This document shows, in pieces, positions 23,984 to 37,193 of a stretch of 64,000 nt of DNA (positions are counted from its first letter, which is position 1; every line of letters starts with the position of its first letter). Position numbers and translations under genes: made by a program. The DNA comes from Protonemura montana. Lineage: Eukaryota > Arthropoda > Insecta > Plecoptera > Nemouridae. The notes beneath the pieces were generated by a model that was not told where the DNA came from, made no database searches, and was given only the letters and a program-made list of their open reading frames with translations. The stretch is from assembly GCA_947568835.1 (NCBI GenBank), contig OX387609.1:191001-255000 (forward strand), written 5' to 3'.

Positions 23984-26972
23984 CACAGATAGACATACAC
24001 AGATTGTCCACTCCTATGCTATTGGGAGCTACGCGAAAGCTTTCGCCCCGCAAGATTCGCCCCAATCCCCTCACCAACAAGCTAAAATAGTTTGCCCTCT
24101 GGACACGGGATCGCGCTACGTTCGCTCCCTCTAAAGTATACTATCTGTTCCAAGCTTGCTCGGTCATCGGTCTAAAGTCCTTTCGCTCACATTCGCTCCC
24201 TCTAAAGTTTACTATCTGTTCCAAGCTTGCTCGGTCATCGGTCTAAAGTCCTTTCGCTCACATTCGCTCCCTCTAAAGTATACTATCTGTTCCAAGCTTG
24301 CTCGGTCATCGGTCTAAAGTCCTTTCGCTCACATTCGCTCCCTCTAAAGTTTACTATCTGTTCCAAGCTTGCTCGGTCATCGGTCTAAAGTCCTTTCGCT
24401 CACATTCGCTCCCTCTCAAGTTTACTATCTGTTCCAAGCTTGCTCGGTCATCGGTCTAAAGTCCTTTCGCTCACATTCGCTCCCTCTAAAGTATACTATC
24501 TGTTCCAAGCTTGCTCGGTCATCGGTCTAAAGTCCTTTCGCTCACATTCGCTCCCTCTCAAGTATACTATCTGTTCCAAGCTTGCTCGGTCATCGGTCTA
24601 AAGTCCTTTCGCTCACATTCGCTCTCAGCGCTGCCGCTATCCTACTGTATCCAGGCGATAACTGCAGCGGAGTTCGAGCAAGTCCAACATTGAAGAAAAA
24701 TGTAAACACCCCAGAAAATAATTATAATGATGCTCGGGTGCCATAGTTGGGGAAGATCGTTTTGAAAGCGATCTTTTAAAAAGATCAAGATCGTCGTCAA
24801 AAAACAATCGCGATCGAAGATCGAAGTTCGCGATCGTTTTTTTTAGATCAAATTCAAATTCGTTTCAATAAAATATCAAGTTGAATAAAAATATCAAATA
24901 TCAAATATCTGCGTGGTTCAATAAGAAATCAATAAGAAATAGGATTAAGTACATAAAGGGTGATTTCTTGTTCCCTGATTTGTTGTATATTATCATTATT
25001 AGTTACACCGTTAATTAGTTCAATTTATTGCACCGAGAAGTTCAGTTCGGTACAGAAAGAATATTGTCACAATGCACCTCAGAGCGATGTCATGAACGAG
25101 TTTTCTTAGCTATAAATCGTACACGCGATATGTCAAATCTAGTCGGCTGCTTATTTCGGCAAGTAAAATGCTTGCTACTGAACTAAATTGTGATACCATA
25201 TTGCAGACCCTTAGACTCGGTGGATATTGCTTATATAAACACGCTTGGAAGTCGCTGTGAGCCTCTCGTTGCATAAATTCACGATCATGACCAAGTCATA
25301 TTGAAATTGTTGGGTGAGAACTTATGTCAAATCGCTAAATCTGGGGCTAGGATGTCGATCAAAAAAGATTTCCGCATAGAACATTTCGGAAAGTAATGTG
25401 GATTGTTTCAAATTTCGAAAATCTATTAAATGATAGGTACTTTGACTTGGCGGGTGCTTATCTCAATGTTGATTTTCTTGGAATTCCCGCATTGCAGGGT
25501 TTTATAATAATATCGCCAGGCGATTACGATGGTTTGGCGAGACTGAGCAGGTGGCCCAGTAACCTTGCTGGTTGATCACGGTAAATTGATGCTAGAGAGG
25601 GTATTTTCAACATTAGAACAAAAATTTAAACTGATTTGAAATCAGGTTTCGAAGCCGAATGTAATGGTGCTTTAAAAAATTTCAAAATTAAATTATTAGC
25701 ATAAGATGGTTTTGTGAGTTAAATGGCTCTGGTATTAGCGATTCTCGGAACATTTTTATCGCAAATCGGCTTAGATATTCAGTAGTGTTTTGTTCCAAAT
25801 CAAATCTAGACGCATAGCTAGACACCCACGTGATACACTCCCCTTGTGCCACGGTAGAAAATGTGTGGAAAGGGAAAATGCACACCGCGTCCCGTATCAC
25901 TTCCCCGGATGCGTTTAACACTGCCCTATTAAAGGAAATCAACAAACAATTCACAGCTGTTACAAATCCTTAATACATTAGTAAATCTGAAACTGCAAAC
26001 TGACCAAAACGTGATTTGTGCCCCTTTAATGACATCATTGCTGGTCGTTCTTGTTACGAAAGGATCGGTCATGTACTGAGAGTGGAAACTACAAAAATAG
26101 GGGTATTCGCATTGCTTTGTCGGCGCTGCCTTACAAAGGGTATGCGGTGCGCTGACCTTGGCCAAGCTTATAGTTTCGCGATCGCGTAGTCAATATTATT
26201 ATGAGCGAGTATATAGCTGTTGTCATATATTTTTCAGAATGATTTTGTAAGATTCTTTGAACCATCTTACTGTACGGCAACTCATGCCATACGGATGGCT
26301 TTTACTTTTTAGCCCTGGAATGTTGACAGCTATTGATGAGTTACGGAAAAAAATCTCGTATCGAAAGATTTGAGAATATCCAAAGAGTTTTCGAGGGTTG
26401 CTCGAGCTCTCGGGCACACACGTAGTCGGCGCCCCTGGTATTGGGACTTGCTTTGTATTTTCATTTGATCTCTTTAGATGAGACTGACTTTTTGTTCTAG
26501 TTTTTTCAAATTGAAACCTGAAATATAACAATATATTGTTGTTAATGTATTTTTATTTCCCCACCCATTAAGCATTTGTAATAGAAACAAAATAGGTACT
26601 GTCAGCTTGCAGTGCCTTCAGAAGGAAACACACATATGTCCCTGCTTACGATTAAAATATAGTTTCAATATGATAATGTACTCGCCTTTCTTTTTATTCA
26701 GCTGCAGTGTACCGACGTTTGCACCTAAACCCTTTTCCAATGACAGGTACTTCGCCAACTCCAGTACCCATTTTTTAGTTCAGCAAGCTGTACTCTCGCC
26801 CCACCACTCGGTCAAACCGATTACCCTGCACTCTGGTGGCCCAATATTCAACTGATGCTACTATACATCGCGATGCCAGCGCCCCTCAGTGCTCGCTTAA
26901 CAAGTATTTTTTGCCGTAGCGTGCCGTAGCCAAAGCTGGGTAAGGTGATATATCTGTGTATGTCAATCTGTG
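23984..26972. mobile_element. 2,989-bp inverted-repeat element inserted in SERCA copy A
   Basis: The left end CACAGATAGACATACACA and the right end are inverted repeats matching at 19 of the first 20 bases. The element is flanked by the direct repeat CCTCAAC (23,977-23,983 and 26,973-26,979). Copy B has the uninterrupted site with a single CCTCAAC near 44,620, proving insertion by target duplication. The termini start CACAG, compatible with the CANRG ends of P-superfamily DNA transposons, but a 7-bp target duplication and the lack of a recognisable transposase leave the superfamily open. Inside are a 71-bp tandem array, a hairpin-rich GATC/CGATCG stretch near 24,750-24,840, and only short unrecognised open frames. 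Confidence 0.85.
24125..24630. repeat. 71-bp tandem repeat inside the inverted-repeat element (~7 units)
   Basis: Units carry CTGTTCCAAGCTTGCTCGG and CCTTTCGCTCACATTCGCTC at a period of about 71 bp, with single-base variants (agtata/agttta). It lies close to the left end of the 2,989-bp element and is absent from copy B together with that element. Confidence 0.93.
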
Positions 26973-27021
26973 CCTCAACGATTGATAAACACGTAACGAT
27001 ATTAAAAAGCGAGTTAACCTA

Positions 27022-28200
<1,179 letters not shown>

Positions 28201-28299
28201 AAGATCTACACCTGATCTCCACTTGGACATCTTAGATCTCCAAGGAGTAGAACCAAGAGGCTGTGAATACTCAGAGTCACTCTGATTCTAGTGACGCTA

Positions 28300-28623
<324 letters not shown>

Positions 28624-28718
28624 TCAGGATCATCTTGAGATCCATTTCATACCAATTCAAGTCCATCTCATTTAAACCACTTCCTAGATTGGGAGACTGA
28701 AGTCCCAGGCTTAGATTT

Positions 28719-29407
<689 letters not shown>

Positions 29408-29584
29408 TTACAAAGGAGATGATTGCGGCTAATAATAGGATCTTGACTAAAAGGTCGTCGAATTGTTCCAGTACCAACTGCCATATCGATTTTCCTGCGG
29501 GAAATAAAAACAATTTAGAGTCAAAGTGCAACAAAGACAACTTGTTTCTGTCATTTAGGAATTAATCTTGTAAATGAAACTCAC

Positions 29585-29602
29585 CTTCTTCAGCAGGTAA
29601 TT
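29585..29602 (-). CDS. SERCA: 18-nt SERCA microexon (copy A)
   Basis: The sequence AATTACCTGCTGAAGAAG lies between tgtttcag and gtgagt and encodes the ELPAEE stretch just before GKSIWQL. An 18-nt exon at this place is also found in vertebrate SERCA genes, which supports both the gene identity and great age of this intron pair. Copy B has the same exon at 48,101-48,118. Confidence 0.85.
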
Positions 29603-29755
29603 CTGAAACAAAAGAAACAAGTGAATGAAGTACCAAGTGTAATAAGAGTTTGTTCTGCTAGGGACCCTAGATTCAGTGTCTAGAAGGGGAGGGGCGTTTA
29701 GAAGGCTTCGTTCAACACGCGAGCTCAAGGCGTGTACAGATATCAGTCTACTGTC

Positions 29756-29783
29756 TGACGTCACCAGCTACTGTCTGACGTCA
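29756..29783. promoter_or_regulatory. Two TGACGTCA palindromes upstream of SERCA copy A exons
   Basis: Perfect 8-bp cAMP-response-element palindromes at 29,756-29,763 and 29,776-29,783, exactly 20 bp apart, about 155 bp upstream (minus-strand sense) of the 18-nt exon. Copy B keeps both at 48,272-48,279 and 48,292-48,299. They are plausible CREB/ATF sites of a promoter, but could also be a short local duplication in an intron; the first SERCA exon is not in sight. Confidence 0.4.
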
Positions 29784-30240
29784 CAGTGACCGAGTTCAGC
29801 GACAACGCCGTCATTCAACGTCGATGCACTCGGCGAGAGTCGGAAATAGCGGCGACTCAAGATCTTGCCTCGGTAAACCAGTTTCCGTTTGAAACAACGC
29901 ACAAACATCAACCGAAATAAAAGTTAAATAGAAGCCAAAGAGAAGCCAAAGAGAAGCCAAAGAGAAGCCTCTATTAAATCTGACAGCAGACAAAAAGCCA
30001 TCAAATCATAACGGCCATCAAGAATCAACAGATCGATGCAATGTAATGGAAGCCAGCGAACATCTCTTTAGTCAGAGACAATGGAAGGATTGTTAGATTG
30101 TTTACTCTAAGCTTAAAAACTCTAAAGATACAGAACCACAGCATCTTGTAAGATCAACCATTTCTAGCAGCACCAGCACCAGCCACGTGGAACAAAACCA
30201 AATATTGCTCGGGAAATATTGGTCAAAAGTCCCTCGTTTG

Positions 30241-31305
30241 GCAAGGCATGGCATGGCATGGCAGGGCAAGGCAAGACATGGCATGGCATAGCATGGCAAG
30301 GCAAGGCATGGTATGGTATGGCATGGCATGGCATGGCATGGCAAGGCAAGGCACGGCATGACATGGCATGCCATGGCATGGCATGGCATGGCATGGCATG
30401 GCATGGCATGGCAAGGCATGACATGGCATGGCATGGCAAGGCAAGGCATGACATGGCATGGCATGGCATGGCAAGGCAAGGCATGGCATGGCATGGCATG
30501 GCAAGGCAAGGCATGGCATGGCAAGGCATGGCAAGGCATGGCATGGCAAGGCATGACATGGCGAGGCAAGGCATGGCATGGCATGGCATGGCAAGGCAAG
30601 GCATGGCAAGGCAAGGCAAGGCAAGGCATGGCATGGCATGGCATGGCAAGGCATGGCATGGCATGGCATGGCATGGCATGGCAAGGCAAGACATGGCATG
30701 GCATGGCATGGCAAGGCATGGCATGGCATGACATGGCAAGGCAAGGCATGGCATGGCAAGGCATGGCATGGCATGGCAAGGCATGGCATGGCAAGGCATG
30801 ACATGGCGAGGCAAGGCATGGCATGGCATGGCACGGCATGGCATGGCATGGCAAGGCATGGCATGGCATGACATGGCATGGCATGGCAAGGCATGGCATG
30901 GCAAAGCATGGCATGGCAAGGCATGACATGGCGAGGCAAGGCATGGCATGGCATGGCATGGCATGGTATGGCAAGGCATGGCGAGGCAAGGCATGGCAAG
31001 GCAAGGCATGGCATGGCATGGCAAGGCATAGCATGGCATGGCATGGCATGGCATGACATGCCATGGCAAGGCATGGCATGGCATGGCATGGCATGGCAAG
31101 GCATGGCATGGCATGGCATGGCATGGCTTGGCATGGCAAGGCATGGCATGGCATGGCATGGCATGGCATGGCAAGGCATGGCAAGGCATGGCATGGCATG
31201 GCATGGCATGGCAAGACATGGCATGGCATGGCAAGGCATGGCATGGCATGGCAAGGCATGGCATGGCATGGCATGGCATGGCATGGCATGGCAAGGTATG
31301 GTATA
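30241..31305. repeat. GGCAT/GGCAA pentamer satellite, array A
   Basis: About 1.06 kb of 5-bp units on the plus strand, mainly GGCAT and GGCAA with variants GACAT, GGTAT, GGCGA and CCATG. Neither unit creates stop codons in several frames, so open frames of up to nearly 400 codons appear on both strands (Met-Pro-Cys-His-Ala style) without any gene. It lies upstream of the SERCA exons. Confidence 0.97.
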
Positions 31306-31592
31306 TCTAATGGTATGGTATGACATGGTTCGTTATGGCATGTTATGGCATAGCAGGAAGCCTTGGTGTTGCGATAGCAAGATAAAGTATGATTGGAGTT
31401 TTAAATCACGTAGAACAAATACAAGGTGGATTAGCGCCAAGTCTTATCAATATTCCTGGCACACAGCGCCGACTCGGCTGATACGAAGGTTAGGCGAGAC
31501 TAGCCGAGTCCAGCCCAGTCAAGCTGATTGCAATCACCAATTATTAGCATTCACTATCATGTTTACTATTACCGGCATCGCAAGAGGGAAAT

Positions 31593-32670
31593 TCTTAACC
31601 CTCTCAGCTGATAGAGCTACCAGCCTGGTGACAGGACAGGGCTGCAGAGGGTCGCAGCCCTGTCAGCTGATAGAGCTACCAGCCTGGTGACAGGACAGGA
31701 CTGCAGAGGGTCGCAGCCCTCTCAGCTGATAGAGCTACCAGCCTGGTGACAGGACAGGGCTGCAGAGGGTCGCAGCCCTCTTAGCTGATAGAGCTACCAG
31801 CCTGGTGACGGGACAGGGCTGCAGAGGGTCACAGCCCTCTCAGCTGATAGAGCTACCAGCCTGGTGACAGGACAGGGCTGCAGAGGGTCGCAGCCCTCTC
31901 AGCTGATAGAGCTACCAGCCTGGTGACAGGACAGGGCTGCAGAGGGTCGCAGCCCTCTCAGCTGATAGAGCTACCAGCCTGGTGACAGGACAGAGCTGCA
32001 GCGGGTCGCAGCCCTCTCAGCTGATAGAGCTACCAGCCTGGTGACAGGACAGGGCTGCAGAGGGTTGCAGCCCTCTCAGCTGATAGAGCTACCAGCCTGG
32101 TGACAGGACAGGACTGCAGAGGGTCGCAGCCCTCTCAGCTGATAGAGCTACCAGCCTGGTGACAGGACAGGGCTGCAGAGGGTCGCAGCCCTCTCAGCTG
32201 ATAGAGCTACCAGCCTGGTGACAGGACAGGACTGCAGAGGGTTGCAGCCCTCTCAGCTGATAGAGCTACCAGCCTGGTGACAGGACAGGGCTGCAGAGGG
32301 TCGCAGCCCTCTCAGCTGATAGAGCTACCAGCCTGGTGACAGGACAGAGCTGCAGAGGGTTGCAGTCCTCTCAGCTGATAGAGCTACCAGCCTGGTGACA
32401 GGACAGGGCTGCAGAGGGTCGCAGCCCTCTCAGCTGATAGAGCTACCAGCCTGGTGACAGGACAGGACTGCAGAGGGTCGCAGCCCTCTCAGCTGATAGA
32501 GCTACCAGCCTGGTGACAGGACAGGGCTAAAGAGGGTCGCAGCCCTGTCAGCTGATAGAGCTACCAGCCTGGTGACAGGACAGGGCTGCAGAGGGTTGCA
32601 GCCCTCTCTGCTGATAGAGCTACCAGCCTGGTGACAGGACAGGGATGCAGAGGGTTGCAGCCCTCTCAGG
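31593..32670. repeat. 59-bp satellite with internal hairpin, ~18 units
   Basis: Units of exactly 59 bp contain the palindrome TCAGCTGA and the inverted pair AGGGCTGC ... GCAGCCCT with an 8-base loop. The word AGCTACCAGCCTGGTGACAG is nearly invariant. The array separates duplication copies A and B and cuts off the 3' end of the retrotransposon ORF1 next to it. Read on the minus strand, the units vaguely resemble a tRNA D-arm followed by a stem-loop; that resemblance is weak. Confidence 0.95.
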
Positions 32671-32675
32671 CTGGC

Positions 32676-33590
32676 ACATTTAAAACATTGTGCTACGTGT
32701 ATGTGGTCATATAGCCTATACCTTTTCCATTCATAATTAATCCGTCCCTCGCGCATTAGTTTCGAGCGGGTTCGGGCATCGACTTCAATTATCGTGAAGG
32801 TTAATCCACTTTTTTGCGTGATAGTGGTGATGACTTTTAGCAAAAAATGTGGGTCAGTGGGATCCAGTTGGTTTTGAATTATTACTGCTTCTCTGAAGGA
32901 CTTCGTGTCAGTATTTCCTAGTTCAATATGCATGATTTTTAGTCTGGGATTGAATTTTGTTTTGATTGTGGCTGTGTACTTGTTTCCTAGCACTTGTTCT
33001 GCTTCTTTCAGTAATGCTTCAGCTGATTTGCTGTTTGGACAGTTGATCAAGACATCTCCATTTCTGCTTTGTCGCATATTTGAAATTCCTATCGGAAGTT
33101 TTGCTGGATTATTCTGTGATTTGACGTCATGTTTTGTTGTTGCTTTGTCTTGGTCAGCCTCTGGTGTAATTTGAATAACTTCAGGCTTACCTCTCAGAAT
33201 TTGGCTGTATGACGTTTTTGCTGGAAATGATGTCATATTAGGTGATATGTAGTCGTTCCTGTTTTCTAGTTCAGATATTCTTGCTTTTTGGAGTTGAACA
33301 ACGTACACGAGGTCCTTGATCCGTTGATGCAGTAGCTCTACATTGGACGTGTGTAGATCAAGCATGGTGGCTTCTCTAGTTGTGCAGTCGCCGCAAATAA
33401 AGTCATCAATATCTACGTTTTCCTCACCAGAAGTCCCTTGCGCACATCTCAGATGATTGAGTTGGCCACATATTACACACTTCACACCATTTACAACTTT
33501 TCTTGAGCACTTCGGACATTTAGGAAGAATATTTAATTTTGGAGCCACCAGACGCACTACTCTCCTCACCCGCCATCTTGAATAGCATAT
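32676..33590 (-). pseudogene. Non-LTR retrotransposon ORF1 (gag-like) fragment
   Basis: Minus-strand open sequence with, in order: a PHD-like cysteine cluster (CPKCSRKVV, CVICGQLNHLRC, FICGDC), a coiled segment, an RRM-like/gag core (NGDVLINCPNSKSAEALLKE and KFNPRLKIMHIE), then YRLYDHIHVAQCFKC, the start of a CCHC zinc knuckle. This is the arrangement of ORF1 proteins of Jockey/CR1-related elements. It is cut inside the zinc knuckle by the 59-bp satellite, so ORF2 is missing. It runs without a stop into the duplicated FBXL4 exon 1. Confidence 0.75.
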
Positions 33591-33623
33591 AGACTCTTTA
33601 AGCCTTTGCTTTAAACAACTTAC

Positions 33624-33899
33624 AGGAGAATATGCTTCGTGAGAGTCGCCATAACGTGGAAAAACTCTTGGTTTTCCAATCAAATTGACTGCCGTGAACG
33701 AAATACTAGAGCTATTTCCATATTGAGAACTGCACAGTAATATTTCATTAACAAATTGCTGGATTTTGCCCGCGCTGGTCACACTACTAACCAAGCTACT
33801 AACCACAGATTCTTCCATGACAGGCAAGCCAGAGTCGATGAAAGTCAGAGCCGATGGATCTGGCGCCCATCGATGATTTTCAACTTTTGCGCTAAACAT
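33624..33899 (-). pseudogene. FBXL4: FBXL4 exon 1, duplicate copy
   Basis: Nearly identical to 14,322-14,585 but with an ATG at the position that reads ATA in copy A, and with a 12-bp in-frame insertion. The donor gtaag is kept, but FBXL4 exon 2 is absent. Downstream lies retrotransposon ORF1, which is open in the same frame, so unspliced transcripts could encode an FBXL4 N-terminus fused to a gag-like protein. It is most likely an orphan exon. Confidence 0.75.
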
Positions 33900-33954
33900 G
33901 TCAGTGCTCCTGACTAAGGGAATGATTTACTCATTTACTCTTAATTTTTAAACG

Positions 33955-36900
33955 ATGGCACAATTAAATGAAAACTTGATTCGTGCCATGGTGTGGGATC
34001 TGAAAGAAGTAGTCAATATCTCGATTACATTGTCTTCGTGGATGGGCAAGATTGACTGCAAGTCTTGGAGATATCCTTCCAAGCAGTCACTCACAATCTG
34101 TAGATGTCTTGTCTATTTTTAACAAGCTCAATGGATCTGCTGGTGAATACTACATCAATCTTTTAGAATGCATCTATGACAGGTAACTTAACTCTTGTAC
34201 CGAAATCCATCCAAATAATTCTGGTATTTGGAATAGAACTTGGGAAAAATTATTTTAGAATTCAGCTAGCTATATGAGCATGAGTTAGCGTATATGACCC
34301 TACCAACTGAATTAAAATTCAGAATCTAATACGTACATTCTACCTTCAACCATGGAATTCACATCAACAACTAAAAGTTGCCTGCAGCACACTGAAATAT
34401 AGGTTGAGTCTTGTACTAAAATAATTACTATACGTACTGGGCATCTTATTATTATGGGAATCTTACTGAATCTATTCTGATACCACAACAACATACTTTA
34501 TTGGGTGTTCAGAATCTTAAAGTCACAGCAAAGAAGTTTCCAGGAGTTACTGAGTCTACCAGATAGATTTTACTGAAGCGGTGCGTTTCGGAAGGCGACA
34601 AAACTGGCACAAAAGAGCGATTATTGTTCTGTGCTATTAAATGTGAAAATCACTTTTACCTCGTTCTGTTTTTTTTTTCAGACTTTTATTGATTCTGAAT
34701 TTACTGATAAAATTTGTGGACAATTTTCCAAATCCCTCGACCAATTTGTATGCGGCTAAAAATGTGATCCGTCCACAACAGCTCTCACTTGAAGGTCTAC
34801 TAAACATATTCTGGTCGAGAATGCAATCTTTGCAGAAGAGCATGATCGATTGCATGGTTTGGAATGATTACAACTCTTGAATATCATTCTGTAATGTTGT
34901 AATGTTACTTTTAAATGCAGATAACCTCCTGATGATGAAAATAATATATCTTTTATGCAGGTTACTCAGAGGAAAATGTTTGAAATGAATGGCAAGCACC
35001 AAGATACTGATTCGAATATCAATACAACCAACATTTCCCACACAGTTGTTTCCAGAATTAGTCAAACAGATTTGATTTCCTTGGCTTCATGTGAAAGCTG
35101 TCAGATGAATGAAGCACTCATGAAGAAACTAATCACGTGGATAGAAAATACTTGTCATGATATCGACAGAGAATCTTCAGTTGCTGCCCAGAGGTACAAT
35201 AAATACTTATTTACAAACATGTTATTACCTATAAGCAAAACCTTATTGTGTTTTATGACTGCGCATATTATTTCAAATAAAAGTTCTGATTCCACACTTC
35301 AAGAAATAAAATTCCGATTCCTTTAATTCAAGAATGAGAATAAAGGTTCAGATTGGAAAACACAAAGTGTTTATTATTTGTAATTATTACTTCAACTCCA
35401 GCAACTGGTTCATATACTTACCTATTTCTATTTTCATTTTGTTGCATTGACTTGTTTATATGTTTTACTGACTATGTTTATATCATCTATGTATGATCAA
35501 CTCAAACAATGCCAAAGGTGCCAAGTTAAATACTAATATCTTTGGGTAGCGCGTAAAGACCAACTACAATTCTACGACACTTTGCATTAGATATTTGAGG
35601 TAGTTTACAGTTAGAAAATACTTTAGCAAGAGCATACAAATTTGATTGTACCCCAATTAAAATGACAGTAATAATCACAGGAAGGTGGCGTCGAAGGAAA
35701 TAATACAAACAACGCAGTGGCATTGCATGGGAAGTTGGGCTGATGCCATCGTTGAAGATCTTACCAACCTCCAAGTCAACTACAAGGAGATCAGTCTTCA
35801 AAACACTCAGCTGATCAAGTTGGTGAGAGCTACACAAAGCAAATTGGAGAAAAAAACCCAAGGAAACCAGGATTATATCAAGAAGCTAAAAATACAATGC
35901 AAAGATTCTAAAGTGAATCTGGAAGAAAAGCAAAATCAGCTCAGCCAAGTAAACATGAAGTGGCAGCTATTGTTTAGTGATAAAGAAGAAAGTTACAAAA
36001 TATTAGAAATGAAATTGAAACTCACTGGTTTGTATAGATAATCGATTATTGTTGAATTACACTGAATCTGTCTGTAAAAGTACTTCTAAAAGTACTTTAA
36101 TGACAACTGTACATATTTAGGAGTACTATTAGATAGTAAGTTAATGTGGAGGCCCCATGCAGAGTATGTAGCTAAGAAAGGAATGCGCAATCTTAACTTT
36201 GTATTTAGAAATCTCAAAACAAGCAGCAAAGAAATCAAAGAAATGGCATATAAATCATTAGTTAGGCCTACACTAGAATATGCGAGCATTGTCTGGGACC
36301 CACAACTGCAAGGGTTGAAGGATATGCTGGAAAAATTCAACGACGAGCAGCTAGAAAGGTGATGGCAAAGTATGGAAGAAGGCATAGCCCGACTGAAATG
36401 ATTCTTGAACTCGGATGGGAATCTTTAGAAATGAGAAGGGTTGATTCAAAATTGGTTGCTATGTACAAAATAATAAATGAAGATAATGCATGGAAAGAGT
36501 TATAAAATATGATAAATAAATCGGTATTTTTAGGAAGAAATGAAAATAACTTTAAGTTAAAAATGAAGGGATACAATAGCAACATCGGCAAGTTTTCCTT
36601 TCTGGGCAGCACCGTGCCTGAATGGAATAACCTTGGTGTGGTTCTAAGTTCCTGGCCTGATAAAATAGAAGACTTCAAACAAAGGCTGAGATCCCACAGG
36701 GAAATTATATTGTAATCATTCACAAATTCAGAAATCATAACTATGTATCTATTAGTAATAAATAGGATGTATTAACAAGTAAATATGTCAACTATGTATC
36801 ATGATTAACTGTGTAGGTACCTATAGTTACCAATCATTATAGCAATTATTTACTATTGTCTATTTTAAATGTACTTAAAGAAATTGTAACCGGGTCAATA

Positions 36901-37193
36901 ATGCCTAAAACAATAAAGATGAATACAATACAATCCTACCTATCAGAATGTTGCAGCCCACAAAAGTTAGTCTTCTATTTCTGCATTTAGATCAACTACT
37001 AGCAGAAAGTGTCTGCAAGGAAAAGTGCACACAAAATGCTCTTGAAGAAATGCACCAGCAGCTGGAGGTGGTTTCTAATGATAGAAACACACAAGCCAAT
37101 GAAATTGCAGGATTACATGTCAGACTTCTCCGGGAGCAACAGGATTACCAAACTAAATGTGCTGAGTTTCAGATGCAAGCTGCAGGTCTTCAG
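33955..37193 (+). pseudogene. CCDC157: CCDC157-like gene, copy B (frameshifted)
   Basis: Exons 33,955-34,182; 34,682-34,856; 34,961-35,193; 35,681-36,027; 36,991-37,193 correspond to those of copy A. Exon 1 carries a 4-bp duplication (CAGTCACTCAC instead of CAGTCAC) near 34,090 that shifts the frame after about 47 codons. Exon 3 has a harmless 3-bp insertion. Intron 4 is enlarged by an 833-bp LINE insertion. With the frameshift only a short peptide could be made from the normal start, so this copy is likely dead; later exons remain open. Confidence 0.75.
36098..36930 (+). mobile_element. 833-bp 5'-truncated non-LTR retrotransposon, copy B only
   Basis: Comparison with copy A (junction at 16,800/16,801) defines the insert exactly. 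It encodes the C-terminal part of a reverse transcriptase (YLGVLLDSKLMWRP, RPTLEYASIVWDPQL, FLGSTVPEWNNL) with one frameshift near 36,350 and an in-frame stop near 36,500. It ends in an AATACAATACAAT-type tail. The 5' truncation and short repeat tail are typical of target-primed integration of CR1/L2-like elements. No clear target duplication is visible. Confidence 0.82.

Noticed and set aside
29640..30240. First coding exon of SERCA copy A
   Set aside because: Searched for the family N-terminus before the 18-nt exon; no matching frame with a donor of the right phase was found.
30102..31690. Very long open frames on both strands (Met-Pro-Cys-His-Ala and Met-Ala-Trp-His-Gly repeats)
   Set aside because: They arise because GGCAT/GGCAA pentamers lack stop codons in several frames; same effect at 48.6-50.5 kb. 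No start context, splice structure or non-repetitive domain.
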